This document shows, in pieces, positions 1 through 10,999 of a DNA stretch of 64,000 bases. The DNA is from Lactuca virosa (lineage: Eukaryota > Streptophyta > Magnoliopsida > Asterales > Asteraceae): NCBI GenBank assembly GCA_928212115.1, contig CAKMRJ010001112.1, positions 407,078,627-407,142,626 of the forward strand, in the 5' to 3' direction. Every line of letters begins with the position of its first letter. The stretch's first letter is position 1. The notes under the pieces are model-generated. The model was not told the origin of the DNA. It did no database searches and saw nothing but the letters and a program-made list of their open reading frames with translations. The position numbers were made by a program, and so were the translations under genes.

Positions 1-2139
1 TTAATTCTGGAAGGACCATATTGACATAATCTGTAAGGAGGCAACTCTTGTTCAGAAGTGATAGTCAAATGGAATATGGAAATGTTTCAAAGTTGGAATT
101 ATTCAATCTGTGTAAGATTAGGAAAATTAATGCAAGAAGGATGTTTCCAAGGAGTTGATCTCCTTGGATCTCTGTAATGGTTGTTGTCAAGTCTTTCTGA
201 CCTGTGCATAATCATTACAGGAGGATCAATGATAGAAGTTTAGAATCTAACAATTTCAGTAAATGGCATGAATTTGGAATTCTGCATTTGCAGTAAGGAT
301 TTGGGACTGTGAAAGAGGATCATTGGAGTTATGTTCAATTGATCTAATTCACAAAGTGAAGATCATAGACAAACATAGTATGCATACTTGGTGTATGGCA
401 TGACTAGTGTTTAGAAAACATAGTGTACATGCTGGAGCATGGGACAACTATTGTTTTAAATTCAAGAATAAAGTTGATAGCTGAAACAGTATACAATGAA
501 TAATGTGTAATCATATGGTGATAAATAAAAGGTGTTTTATTTATGTTCATAGGTTTTGATACCATATTAGATTCTATTATTATTGTGTTTCATTTTGCAT
601 GTTTTGACTTCCAGAATAACTAGGTCGTTCTTCCTGATTGACTAAGTTATTCAAACTATCCACAGTCGGTCATATGTTGGAAGTAGATATGAATCAAGAC
701 TGTCATGGGTTGGCTTGTAGAGGTCTAAATTGTTGGACAAGGGGCTACAACACTCATGAGTGCTCATAAGTTCTGAGTATTGGATTCAACCCGCGCTCAT
801 TGGAATCACATCATGGATTTATCACGAGTGATCATGAGACGATAATATCTTATATTCTTCAAACCTAGAGATATGAGTTGTTACTATGAGTTGGTTGTAC
901 ATTGATTGCACGAAAATGCATTCGGTAACTCGGTGTTATAAAACGTGCCTTTGTGTATGATTCAACAAGTAGTAGAACAAGCCATATGAGTCGAAGTTTA
1001 TCCATTCCTTTTACCTTCGGGATAAAAGCGATATCTGTGGGCTCCTCGATGATTTGATGATGACAAATGGAAGTGCTCGGCCGAGCCAGGACTGATTTGA
1101 TTTGTTCAATTAGTCAGTCGTCATAAATCGGAAATCGGGAAACAACAAATGGACAGAGAGAATGATTATAATCCATGTCTCAGTCCATATGATATCTAGA
1201 ATGGAGGAATATATGATCCCTTATCTAATGGACAAGTCATTGACAAAGGTCAGAGTTCATCTACAAGGTCAGAGTTCGACAGCGGCTTTTGAGAGCTACG
1301 ATTGCCAGTTGGTTCCTGAAGTCATACGCAATAATAGTTTTAGACTTATCCAAGTGGGAGACTGTTGGATTAGTGTCTAAGTCCATAACTATAATTGGTA
1401 TGTACTTGACCCGACTCGGCATGGTCCATTTGGGTTGCATGGCATCGGAACATTTGGATAGACCGTTTATGAGGAAAAGACATTTGTGACATATTAATAT
1501 ATTATAAGTTCTAATATATTAATATGAAATCATGTTATTTAATTAGTATTGATCAAGAATTAATTTGGACTTAATTTAGTGATCAAAAAGAGACTAATTA
1601 AATATATGGGGATTGATTGTGTAAATCATTCATTCTTATATATGTGGGCTTATGATCCAAGATTCCTTTATGTTGGGTTTAACCCATGTGGTGATCCATG
1701 GATACTCCATGGAGGTTAAAACCCATGGAGCATAAAGAATGGGTAAAGTCATGAGTTACATGGTGTAACCCTAATAGCCACACTATATAAGAACCCCCTT
1801 TAGTTCAAGAAATTGACACTAGTGATACATATTTTGAGGGCTAGCCGATTTGAACATGTATGTCTTCTTCTCATGGTTATTCCAAGAGTTCATGATGTTG
1901 TGTGAACCATTTGAGGTGTCACACTTGGGGCACTAGGCTCTCAAGCTTCATGGAGTCAAGCAACAACAACAAGGTATGTATTCTATCTATTTTATTATCC
2001 TAGTATCAATGTTTTGGTATGCTAGTTAGGATAATACCTTGGATAATCATATTTGCATGTATAATAGAGAAAACATAGATCCAAGGTATTTAGGGTTGCA
2101 TGTACACTTAGGAGTGTTAGAATGCTCAAAACCCAAACA
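1..2139 (+). mobile_element. C1: 3' end of a Copia LTR retrotransposon, cut by the window edge
   Basis: This stretch matches the reverse complement of the left part of element V (about 21748-23870) along its whole length, so it is the 3' untranslated tail and 3' LTR of a second member of the V family, lying in plus orientation. The body (1-1362) is non-coding: only short shadow frames are present. A polypurine tract (AAGTGGGAGAC, 1352-1362) sits directly before the LTR. The 5' part and the matching TSD lie outside the window. It appears to be inserted in Gypsy LTR G3, which starts abruptly at the LTR's right end. Confidence 0.85.
1363..2139 (+). repeat. 3' LTR of C1 (777 bp)
   Basis: It starts TGTTGGATTAGTGTC after the polypurine tract and ends AACCCAAACA. 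It aligns with the two 755-bp LTRs of element V in reverse complement. A TATA-like box (TATATAA, 1784-1790) lies in the U3/R region. The end is less certain than the start because the flanking TSD partner is not in the window. Confidence 0.8.
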
Positions 2140-3506
2140 CTTGCATGCACGTAAAGTTTGCAACTTTACGTGGTATCTGCACTGTGGGAGTTTGGATATG
2201 AAGTTTGGGACCTTAGATCCCACTAAAAAGGGCTGAACATGAAAGGGACTGAAGGAACTTGTCGAGTCCCTTAGCTGACTCGACGAGTCGGGGTAGGGTT
2301 TGCCCGTTTCTGAGTTTCTGAATGAGTGTAGTGAAGGATTAGGGTTTTACTCTGAACGGACCTTAGTTTTCTGGAAATTTGATGAACTTGACGAGTCAAT
2401 AGGGTGACTCGGCGATTTGATAAGGGATTCAGAGGAATGGACTCGGGAGGAACTCGACGAGTTGCTGGATGCACTCGACGAGTTGAGGTCAACATGGACT
2501 GTTGACCTTGACTTTGACCAGGGTTGACCAGGGTTGACTTTGAGAGTATTTATGGTATTCCGGGATCGTGACAAGTTAATTACATGATGATTATAGGCAG
2601 TTGAGTTGGAGCAGCATGTAGGATATATTTGATCTTTGCTTGTCAGTTCAGAATCCGAGAGGTGAGTCTTCTCACCATACCAATGGGTCTACGACACCAA
2701 GTCTGGCCTATTTTATGATATGTGGTACACTAGTTGTAGTAGAGATATGTGGTATGATAGTTAGCTTTATGCTAAGTGGTATGCTAGTGATTATGTGATA
2801 TTTGCATGGAAGACCCCGAGGGGAGCCCGTGGCAGTTGGATATAAGACCATGTGGGGGAGCCCGTTTCATCTCTAGGTAAAGACCATGGGGGGACCCCAT
2901 GACATGATGGTATAAGACCCTGGGAGGAGCCCATGGCCTCCTTATATGTTTATGTATGAGTTATGTAGTACGATAGATACTTCTATGATAAATGATATGC
3001 TAGTTGATTATGTATGTTATTGCATGGAAGACCCCGGGGGGAACCCGTGGCAGTTGGATATAAGACCACGTGGGGGAGCACGTGGCATTCCTAGGTAAAG
3101 ACCATGGGGGAGCCTATTGCATGAAGGTATAAGACCCTGGGGGGAGCCCAAGGCATCCATATATGTTAGTATGCATGGCTTATGTGATATATGTAGCTTT
3201 TTATGGCTAATATGATATGTGTTATGTGGATTGTGTGTGGGATGTTCTCTGGGGGACTCACTAAGCATTAGCTTACAGTTTGTGGATTTGTTTCAGGTAC
3301 ATCTGAGCCCAATGGCAAGGGCAAGGCTTGATGGCGGGACGTGGACTCTCTATCAGGCGTTTTATGGGACACTTTGATGTTTTGAAATAAAATTGTAGTT
3401 GATATGAATTTTGAAAACAATTGTATTTGGATTTCATGGTTTATGGAAAATTGTTTTGGCTAATCAAAAATGAAAAATTTCTTTTGAAAAATTGGGTTGT
3501 TACTGT
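2140..3506 (+). mobile_element. G3: Gypsy-type LTR remnant, plus orientation
   Basis: The sequence carries hallmarks of the G2 LTR in opposite orientation: an inverted pair around GTAAAG/CTTTAC near 2150-2172, several ACTCGACGAGT motifs (near 2280, 2455 and 2475), a GTTGACCTTGACTTTGACC block, internal tandem units, and the conserved stretch 'actcactaagcattagctta' before the end. No protein domain is visible. Its left part is interrupted by C1 and its right end abuts the primer-binding site region of X. It may be a solo LTR or one LTR of a lost element; its start cannot be seen. Confidence 0.65.
2779..3196 (+). repeat. Two tandem 218-bp units inside LTR G3
   Basis: The block starting GGAAGACCCC and continuing through GGCAGTTGGATATAAGACCA, GTGGGGGAGC and TAGGTAAAGACCATGGGG occurs at about 2808 and again at about 3026, a period of about 218 bp. 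Within each unit a shorter AAGACC...GGGGAGCCC phrase recurs about every 45 bp, giving a repeat within a repeat. G2 LTRs show a comparable array of GGACCCTC(T/C)GGTCCGG phrases at 21060-21210 and 35630-35770. Confidence 0.8.
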
Positions 3507-4035
3507 GCTAATAACTAAAACCTAATGGCTCTGATACCACTGAAGGGTTTTCTATGGTTTTCTATGCATCTATGCATGAATTTTAGGCAACAGAAGCATT
3601 CAATAATAACCTTAAGTGTACATGCACCCTAGATATAGGTTTTACTATTATAACAACCTACTTTTGAAACTATGAATTTAAACTATCAAGAGAGATAGGA
3701 TTACTAAACTTTAAAGTATAATCATATATACTTTTGATTCCTTGAAGATCTTGAACTCTTGGTTGCTATTGGAATAATGTAGCATCCAAAATAGAAATGC
3801 CTCTAAAGGCTTACACTGAAAAGTCTAAAACCTTACAAAATTGAGGAGAGAGTAGATAGGCTTATGAAAATTGAAAATCTCAGCCTCATAGGAAGTAGGA
3901 TCGAATTTTATGAAGGCCAAGGGGGTCTTTATATAGCTGAGGTAACTTGCAGTTAAAGCTGATTTGAATTAATTAAATAATCAAATTTAATCCTAATTCA
4001 AATAATTTCATTATCTGTTACTGAATCGATTCCAG
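3507..4035 (-). mobile_element. X: primer-binding site and 3' portion of the 5' LTR of a minus-strand Copia
   Basis: On the minus strand a tRNA-Met primer-binding site TGGTATCAGAGCC (3527-3539) directly follows an LTR end (3541 onward on the plus strand). The LTR runs rightward to the insertion point of Y (TSD TCCAG, 4031-4035) and resumes at 49929, ending at 50252 with TGTTGGAAATAG read on the minus strand. The X interior lies to the left and is lost beyond 3507, where Gypsy LTR G3 begins. X is therefore the outermost and probably oldest layer of the nest. No coding sequence of X is visible. Confidence 0.75.
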
Positions 4036-4715
4036 CGATAGGTTTTATAGGTTACAAAATAAATATGTGGTGGAAAAACATAACCCTAAGTTCACATGCA
4101 ACCTATTGGATCTAATTTTTTCTCTATTGATGACAACAAACAATTGAACATCAAGAACCCTAGGAATACCCTACTATTTTCGAAATACGTAAAAGGTTTT
4201 AGGGCTTACATACATTTTGATTATTGTAGTAAATAATCAACAATTCCTTCTTGAACAAGCTTCAGAAAGCAAGCACCATAAATCTCATGCCTCTAATGGT
4301 TTGTACCCAAGCCCTAGCAATGGAAGAGTTGAGAGGAGAGAGGAGGGAAATTGTGATTTTTGGCTTTTTTTATTGAGAAGGAGTGATTGAAATTATGAGG
4401 TATAATTCTCATTATATAGCTGAACAAGGAAACCATGGAAACCCTAATTTGAATATAATACTATTATCTCAAATTAGGTAATTATCCATATTCCTAATTA
4501 TCCTTAAGGATTAATCTAGAAACCTAAGGAGGATTCAAATTTTTGGCCATCCCTAGAAAATTCTAGAATCCTTCCCTTGTTCAACTATTGAACAATTATA
4601 GCTTAGGTCCTTGCACTTTTACTTAATCAAATTAATCCCAAAATTAATTCCAATTAATTTATGATTAATTATCAATTAAATAATACTATTTCTAATTAAT
4701 ATATTAATCTCATAA
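3875..4715. repeat. Left copy of a 0.84-kb direct repeat (X LTR plus Y LTR segment)
   Basis: This segment joins X LTR sequence (3875-4035) to the left part of the Y 3' LTR (4036-4715) and is repeated with small differences at 6388-7218. Both copies contain the X/Y junction, so the duplication happened after Y was inserted. The left copy stops at the Z insertion point (CATAA, 4711-4715). Confidence 0.85.
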
Positions 4716-5362
4716 TGTTGAATCAAGGAAGTGACCCTCTTAAACTTGTTATCCGAAGTTACCTTTTGCTACCGCAACATCATGTCATCCGCAGTGTCTT
4801 CATCCGCAACAAAGACTTAGTTTTTCAGTTTCTTAACTTTTGTGTTTTCATTGTATTTACCCAGTGTACCTTGCATGGGCACTCTATCTGAATTTTAGTC
4901 TTTGTTTATTCTCATGTAATTTCTCGAGACTCTATAAATAGAGCTCTCGTGGTTTGAATGAAATACGCCTCTTATTACATCTCTATTCTCTATTTGAATT
5001 ACTCTCTATTCTTACCTTTAAAGATCTTTCCTGAACTTACACTCATATATTAAGATCGAACTCTCAAACTCTCCTTCGGAGCAGTCCTCGTGACTTCATT
5101 CACTTTAAGCTGATCACATATACTAACTCGGTTTGAATGCAAACCTTGTTAAGAATCAGCTTAGTGTTTACTTGATATATAACCTGTTGTCACTTACATT
5201 TCCTTTACTTTTCGCACTTACATTTCAGCAACTAACATCTCTAACAATCCTAACTTCTTATTATTGTTGAGCTTTATGATCCTTTGAGATTAACTTAATT
5301 CCGCAACATATAACTTGTACTAACGTTTGTTCAAGTGTTTCTCAAAAAAATTTCTCTCAACA
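4716..5362 (+). repeat. 5' LTR of Z (647 bp)
   Basis: It begins TGTTGAATCAAGG and ends TTTCTCTCAACA, with the primer-binding site three bases downstream. A clear TATA box lies at 4932-4940. The following 'aatgaaatacgcctcttatta' resembles the transcript start/R region common in plant Copia LTRs. Confidence 0.85.
4932..4940 (+). promoter_or_regulatory. TATA box in the Z LTR
   Basis: CTATAAATA followed by GAGCTCTCG is a good plant TATA element at the expected U3/R position, about 430 bp before the LTR end. It would drive transcription of Z; activity is not shown. Confidence 0.6.
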
Positions 5363-5469
5363 ATTGGTATCAGAGCCAAAGTGGTTGCTTTTTAAACAAA
5401 ACTTTGATTTTGAAAAGCCTTTTATACCACTAAAGCTCATTTTCTCAAAAACAAAAAAACAAAGGAAAT

Positions 5470-6390
5470 ATGGCACAAGCATTATCACTAAACGTTTCCA
5501 ACAGTGTTGGAGGTTCCAATCAAGCCCCAATACTTGTTGCTAGTGAATATCATCACTGGTCTCAAAGGATGGGGAGGTATCTAAAAAGACTCAGTAGAGA
5601 TGTGTGGAGATCCGTGGAAGAAGGACCTCATGTTCCGGTTCTCACACCTGTTCAAGCCGATGGTGCTCAAACCAGACTTGGAGGAGCTCAAGCTGCAATG
5701 AATCGTCCCACGAAAGATGATCTTGATAAAATGGAAAGTGTTGATGTTGCTTTTTATGAAATATCCTGCGGAGTTGCTCCTGACAACTTCGACATTATCA
5801 TCAATTGCAAATCAGCCAAAGAAATCTGGGATGTTCTCAAGAACTTATATGAAGGTTCTGAGCAAGCTCAAGATAAGAAGCTTACCACCGCACTCAACGA
5901 GTTCAAAAACTTCAAAGCTCATGCTGGTGAAAGTCTTGAAGATTCCTTCAAAAGATTCAACATGGATGTCACAAAGTTGTCAAATGCTGGCACCGTCTGA
6001 AGTAATCATGAAACAAATTTTCAGTTTCTCAATGGTTTGGGTAAACACTCGACTACGGCGAAAATGATAGTCCAAGGAGATAGGAAAATTCACTCTCTCT
6101 CTTTTCAAGCTATATGGTGAACTTCAGGCACAAGAATCAACTAAGCTAAAAGACTGTGCAGACTTCGGAGGACCACTTGCTCTCATAGCTCAAACCCCTC
6201 ACAACAAAAACATCCAACATTACTCTCCCTCGTATGACAATCCACCGCAGTCATACGAAGCCGATTCAGAATATGACGATGAAGAAGAATTCCAAAATGC
6301 TATTGCCCTAGTTAGGCACAGTTCAACAGGCTACCACCCTCATCTTTTTGTAAAAATCAGCAGTTTACTAAACCTCCCTTCAACCGCAAA
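5470..6390 (+). pseudogene. Z gag (Copia, UBN2-type), broken and truncated
   Basis: An ATG at 5470 opens a 176-residue frame that is recognisably Copia gag: an N-terminal 'ASEYHHWSQRMGRYL' segment where family members bind the substrate-like 'F/Y-x-x-W' core, then 'AKEIWDVLKNLYEGSEQ' and a helical 'LTTALNEFKNFKAHAGESLEDSFKRFN' region typical of UBN2 capsid-like domains. A TGA at 5998 interrupts it; the same frame continues with gag-like residues (FQFLNGLGKH, KLYGELQAQES) to about 6388. The stop probably replaces an Arg codon (CGA to TGA). The zinc knuckle and pol are missing, so the product would be a capsid fragment at most. Confidence 0.85.
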
Positions 6391-7218
6391 TCTCAGCCTC
6401 GTAGGAAGTAGGATCGAATTTTATGAAGGCCAAAGGGGTCTTTATATAGCTGAGGTAACTTGCAGTTAAAGCTGATTTGAATTAATTAAATAATCAAATT
6501 TAATCCTAATTCAAATAATTTCATTATCTGTTACTTGGATCGATTTCCAGTGATAGGTTTTATAGGTTACAAAATAAATATGTGGTGGAAAAACTTAACC
6601 CTAAGTTCACATGCAACCTATTGGATCTAAAATATCTCTATTGATGACAACAAACAATTGAACATCATGAACCCTAGGAATACCCTACTATTTTCGAAAT
6701 TCATAAAAGGTTTTAGGGCTTACATGCCTTTTGATTATTGTAGTAAATAATCAACAATTCCTTCTTGAACAAGCTCCAGAAAGCAAGCACCATAAATCTC
6801 ATGCCTCTAATGGTTTGTACCTAAACCCTAGCAATAGAAGACTTGAGAGGAGAGAGGATGGAAATTGTGATTTTTGGCTTTTTCTTCTTGAGAAGGAGTG
6901 GCCGAAATTATGAGGTATAATTCTCATTATATAGCTGAACAAGGAAACCATGGAAACCCTAATTTGAATATAATACTATTATCTCAAATTAGGTAATTAT
7001 CCATATTCCTAATTATCCTTAAGGATTAATCTAGAAACCTAAGGAGGATTCAAATTTTTGGCCATCCCTAGAAAATTCTAGAATCCTTCCCTTGTTCAAC
7101 TATTGAACAACTATAGCTTAGGTCCTTGCACTTTTAATTAATCAAATTAATTCCAATTAATTTATGATTAATTATTAATTAAATAATACTATTTTTAATT
7201 AATATATTAATCTCATAA
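6388..7218. repeat. Right copy of the X/Y direct repeat
   Basis: It repeats 3875-4715 (831 bp against 841 bp, scattered substitutions and small indels). It begins in the shared 13-mer AAATCTCAGCCTC (6388-6400) and continues without a break into the rest of the Y 3' LTR (to 7394). This copy is the one that carries the Y left boundary with its TSD TCCAG (6546-6550). Confidence 0.85.
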
Positions 7219-7394
7219 TATATTAATAAATTACTTATTGCTATTTATTAATCTTATAATAAAACAATAAATCAACCTCTCTCTATAAAAAGTCATTATG
7301 TCAATTACTAGTTTTGAGGGCAACCCAAAAGGACTTTGGTTTTTAATTCAAGTATATACCAATTTAGTTATTAGCTTAGACACCTAATCCAACA
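6551..7394 (-). repeat. 3' LTR of Y (844 bp)
   Basis: It is the counterpart of 49095-49923. On the minus strand it starts TGTTGGATTAGGTGTC and has a TATATAA box (complement at about 6938-6945). The polypurine tract complement (CTACCACTTGG) follows at about 7397. Part of this LTR is duplicated at 4036-4715. Confidence 0.9.
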
Positions 7395-8264
7395 GTCTAC
7401 CACTTGGATAAGTCTATAAGTACAATTGCAAGTATAACTTCTTGATCAAATAGCAAAGTGTGCTTTCCAAAGCAAATCTAGACTCTGATCTAATCAGATA
7501 TCGGTCCTAAGATAAGTGATCAAATATTCCTTCGTTCTACAAGATATAGTATGGACATGATACATGGATTACAATCAATTTCTTGTCTAAAATTTTGTTT
7601 CCCGATTTTTCGATTTGTAATGACGTCATAAGACTTACCAATTGAACACATCAATTTAGTCATGGTTGGGCCCATCACTATAATGTCAACACCAAATCAT
7701 CTAGGGGCCTAAAGATATCGCTTTTTCCCATTAGAGCAAGAGGAACGAATACATTTCGACTCATATGCTTGTATCTTTTACTCACCAAATCATGCATGAA
7801 ACTACGTGTTATAACATCACATTACTAATGTGTTTACGTAACACCAATGCACAACCGACTTGTAAATTACAACTCATATATCTCTATTTCAAGAATATAA
7901 GATGTTATCGTCTCATAATTACTCGTGATATAATCCATGAAGTATTTCTATGAGCATGGGTTTATCCAATACTCAAAATCTCCATTTTTCTAAGTACTCA
8001 TGAACATTGTAACAACCATTGCAATGTCTAATCTCCATAGACAATCTACAATCAATTCATGACAGTCTTGATTCACAACTGACTTCCAAAAGTATGAGTG
8101 ACTATGGAGTTTCGAATAATCAAATCATTCAGGAAGTAAAACATGTAAAACGAAACACAATAATAAATAATTGAAAAAGACAGTAACGATAATCATAAAT
8201 AATCTCTATTACTTAATCACCAAATTCAATTACATTTATTTTGTTACAAGTTTTAAAATATCAA
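7395..8264 (-). other. Y 3' untranslated region
   Basis: This 870-bp stretch lies between the pol end and the 3' LTR. It corresponds in position and in many phrases to the 3' tails of W (17419-18271), V (22503-23300) and C1 (about 540-1362), for example the complement of 'TCATGGATTTATCACGAGTG' and of 'GCTTTTGAGAGCTACGATTG'-like phrases. I see no gene in it. Confidence 0.7.
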
Positions 8265-9061
8265 CTAACTACTAAAACTAATATCATCTCTTAAGCCTAT
8301 GCTCCTAACATGTTGGTTATGTTTAACCATACTCAGAGCCTTCGTGAAAGGATCGGCGGGATTATCTTTTGAGGATATTCTCTTCACTATAAGATGACAT
8401 TCTTCAACCCTATGTCTGATGTAATGATACTTTCTGTCGATATGCTTGGATATACCATGATCCTGGGGTTCTTTGGTCAAAGCAACCACACCTTCATTAG
8501 TGAAACACATACACATACTCAGAGCCCGACTGAGAACTAAAGTTGTCTCGATCTGTCTGAAAGCTGGTATCACTATATCCTGTTACTCTTAACGTATCAC
8601 TGCCTCCAAGGACTAAAATCATAGTCTTTCTCCTTCGCAGGTACTTAAGTATGTTCTTTACTACAGTCCAATGAGATCTACTAGGATTCCCCTAAAATCG
8701 ACTAACCATACTCAAAGCATAAGACACATCAGGGCGAGTACATGTCGTAGGATACATGATCATACATACAGCCGAAGCATATGGGACTCGACTCATCTCA
8801 ACTATTTTCTTCATCTGTACTAGGACTTTGAGTCATACTCAACTTGGCAATTCCCTTTCTTGGAACTTTCCATACAAAACCACTTTATTATTTTATTCAA
8901 GTAAGTACTATGACTAAGACCAGTAAGTCTTTTCTTTCTATCCCTCATAATCCTTATCCCAAGAATATAAGCAACTTCCCCTAGGTCGTTCATGGCCAAA
9001 CACTTACCGAGCTAAGATTTCACTTCTTGCAAGGTTATTTTGGGAATCAGCATTTTCTCAA
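8265..9061 (-). pseudogene. Y RT C-terminus and RNase H remnant
   Basis: Frames on the minus strand give Copia RT thumb-like text near 8940-9060 (AMNDLGE-AYILGIRI), then 'SIMYAMT-TRPDV' near 8700-8780, then the RNase H tail at 8270-8500 (NEGVVALTKEPQDHG, HIDRKYHYIRHRVEE, DNPADPFTKAL). About 230 bp found in W between 'FQTDRDNF' and 'CDNEGVVAL' are deleted here, removing the stretch with the family's catalytic 'CESEY' acid. Several frame breaks are present. It is non-functional. Confidence 0.8.
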
Positions 9062-9338
9062 AACACGAAAGTCATCCAAAATTTTGTCTAGTTTTCAGAT
9101 CATTTTGAATCTCATCAATCGGAGTTACGAGTCATGAGATATGGCTAAAATACTGACGAGTGGTCAAGCTGTCCAACAACATTCTTTTTGTGTCTTCTTC
9201 TTGACTAAGCTCTCATTTTTCCTGCTTCCAACTTCCATATCGCTTCCGAGCATGTCTTTTATGCTACATAACAACATATAATAGATGAAGTACCTTTTGT
9301 TCTATAATAAGCATAAATATAGCATAACATATCACTAC
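9062..9338. other. Foreign patch replacing the RT palm of Y
   Basis: Relative to W, sequence similarity to Copia RT stops after the 'VWNLVD-PGRKTV' stretch (about 9339) and resumes before 'KCLAMNDLGE' (about 9061). The 277 bp between do not match Copia RT; phrases such as 'ATCGGAGTTACGAGTCATGA' look like a Gypsy LTR fragment. The RT palm with the YVDD motif, roughly 550 bp in W, is therefore missing. Confidence 0.55.
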
Positions 9339-10999
9339 TGTCTTTCGACCAGGTTCATGATCAATAAAATTCCAAAGTTGGTTGTCGTACATGGAATGAA
9401 TCTCGTTGTCCATTCCCTCTTTTCTATTTGGAAGTCTCATGGTTCACCATTCCTTGTAGTTCGATGGATCATCCAAATTTACCAGTGTACCATCACTAAT
9501 AAACGCATCACCATCTGACGTTATATGGAAACCATAGAACGTGGGTGGCATGCTAACTCTACCTGATCGGAAAAGAGGTAATGAACTGTCAATGGGCTCA
9601 ATAGGAGTCTCACCCTCTGGTTGAGAGCTAGTGTCTTCTAAGTTTCCTTCATTGGTTGATTCTGGAATTTCTTGCAGATCAATAGCACTCCCACTGTCCT
9701 CTCTGAATATGAGGTCTCTCGCGAAAGACTCTTCTTCGAGCTATGAAGACCACATTCTCACTAGGTATGTAGAATAAGTATCCAAAAGAATTTTGTGGGA
9801 AACCAATGAAAATACACCTCTCATTTCTAGGTTCTAGCTTATCGTGAGTCTCTCGTCTAACGAAATCTTCACAACCCCAAACCTTGATGTGGCCTAACGA
9901 GAGAACTTTCCCAGTCCACATCTCGTGAGGTGTTTTGACAACCTTCTTAGTAGGGACAATATTAAGAATATGGGCGACTGTCTCTAAGGCATACCCCCAG
10001 AAAAAAATAGGAAGCGAAGCTCGACTCATCATGGAACGAACCATGTCTAACAAGGTTCGATTTCTCCTCTCAGCCACACCATTAAGTTGTGGTGTCCTAG
10101 GAGGAGTCAATTGTGAAACTATTCCATATTCCTTGAGATAGTCGTGGAACTTGATACTAAGATACTCTCCACCTCTATCAAATCGAAGCATCTTTATCTT
10201 CCTGCCCAGTTGATTCTCGACCTCGTGTTTATACTCTTTGAACTTTTCAAAGGTTTCTGATTTATGTTTGATTAAGTAGATATATCCATATCTGCTATAA
10301 TCATCTGTAAATGTCATGTAGAATCGATTGCCATCCCTTGTGGTTGATCTGAAGGTTCCACACACATTTATATGTACGAGATCCAACAAACATTCACCTC
10401 TTTCACAAGATCCGGTGAAAGGTGATTTTGTCATCTTACCCAAAAGACAAGATTCACATTCATCATCTGACCTTAAGTCAAATGATTCCAACACTCCATC
10501 CTTTTGGAGTTGGGCGATGCGTTTCTTGTTAATGTCTCCAAGAGGACAATGCCACAAGTATGCTTTTTCTACACCATTAGACGAATCAATATTTAATACA
10601 CTATTGCCTAAGTTATCAACACATATCACAGTTTCATACACACCATTACAAGGTAAAGCTTCAAACATAAAAACACCATTTTTATAAGCTAAAATAGAAC
10701 CATTCATATCATTAAAAGAATATCGAAATCCTTGTCTAAACAATGCATAAAAGGAAATAATGTTTCGTGTCATTTCTGACGAATAGCAATAATTAATTAA
10801 ACCTATCCTAACATCACTACTAAGAATAAGACCATAAGTTCCAATCTTGGTAACATGAGAAGATCGCCTATTTCCAATGATCATATTTATTCTTCCATGC
10901 TCCACTTCTTCACTTTCTCTTAGCCCCTCCAAATCAGGACAAATGTGAAATCCACATCCAGTATCAAGGGACCCAATGTGGTCTCTATGTTGTTCAAAT
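9339..10999 (-). pseudogene. Y protease end, GAG-pre-integrase, integrase and start of RT
   Basis: A 417-residue open stretch (minus, 9679-10932) carries the Copia GAG-pre-integrase zinc region (LWHCPLGDINKKRI, CESCLLGKMTKSPF) and the integrase core: first Asp in 'VHINVCGTFRS', second Asp near 'DYSRYGYIY', the 'RFDRGGEYLS' Asp-Arg-Gly-Gly block, and 'PQLNGVAERRNRTLLDM' with the catalytic Glu. Upstream (10933-10999) the frame reads 'DTGCGFHICPDLEGL', the protease active-site region, up to the W insertion. The normal 'HxxxxH' finger is damaged (H-C-PLGD instead of H-C-RLGH) and first-Asp context is altered (HINV for HTDV). Downstream, 9339-9678 holds broken linker and RT N-terminal text. Confidence 0.85.

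Larger units (their letters stand above)
4716..6390 (+). mobile_element. Z: truncated plus-strand Copia (5' LTR, PBS, gag)
   Basis: Z starts with an LTR (4716-5362), then a tRNA-Met primer-binding site TGGTATCAGAGCC (5365-5377) and a gag frame. It breaks off inside gag at about 6388-6400, where sequence switches to the second copy of the X/Y repeat. Protease, integrase, RT and the 3' LTR are absent. The probable left TSD base set is CATAA (4711-4715); its partner is missing because the right half of the element is gone. It belongs to a different Copia family from W, Y and V, judged by its gag sequence and LTR. Confidence 0.85.

Noticed and set aside
2150..2175. GTAAAGTTTGCAACTTTAC hairpin as a terminator or attenuator
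   Set aside because: It is part of a Gypsy LTR; bacterial-type terminators do not apply in plant nuclear DNA.
3526..3540. tRNA fragment
   Set aside because: The tRNA-like string is a retrotransposon primer-binding site; no cloverleaf is present. No complete tRNA or rRNA gene was seen in the window.
4716..7394. Z with flanking repeats read as one element with 0.8-kb LTRs
   Set aside because: The flanking repeats contain the X/Y junction and lack LTR ends at Z; Z has its own LTR at 4716-5362.
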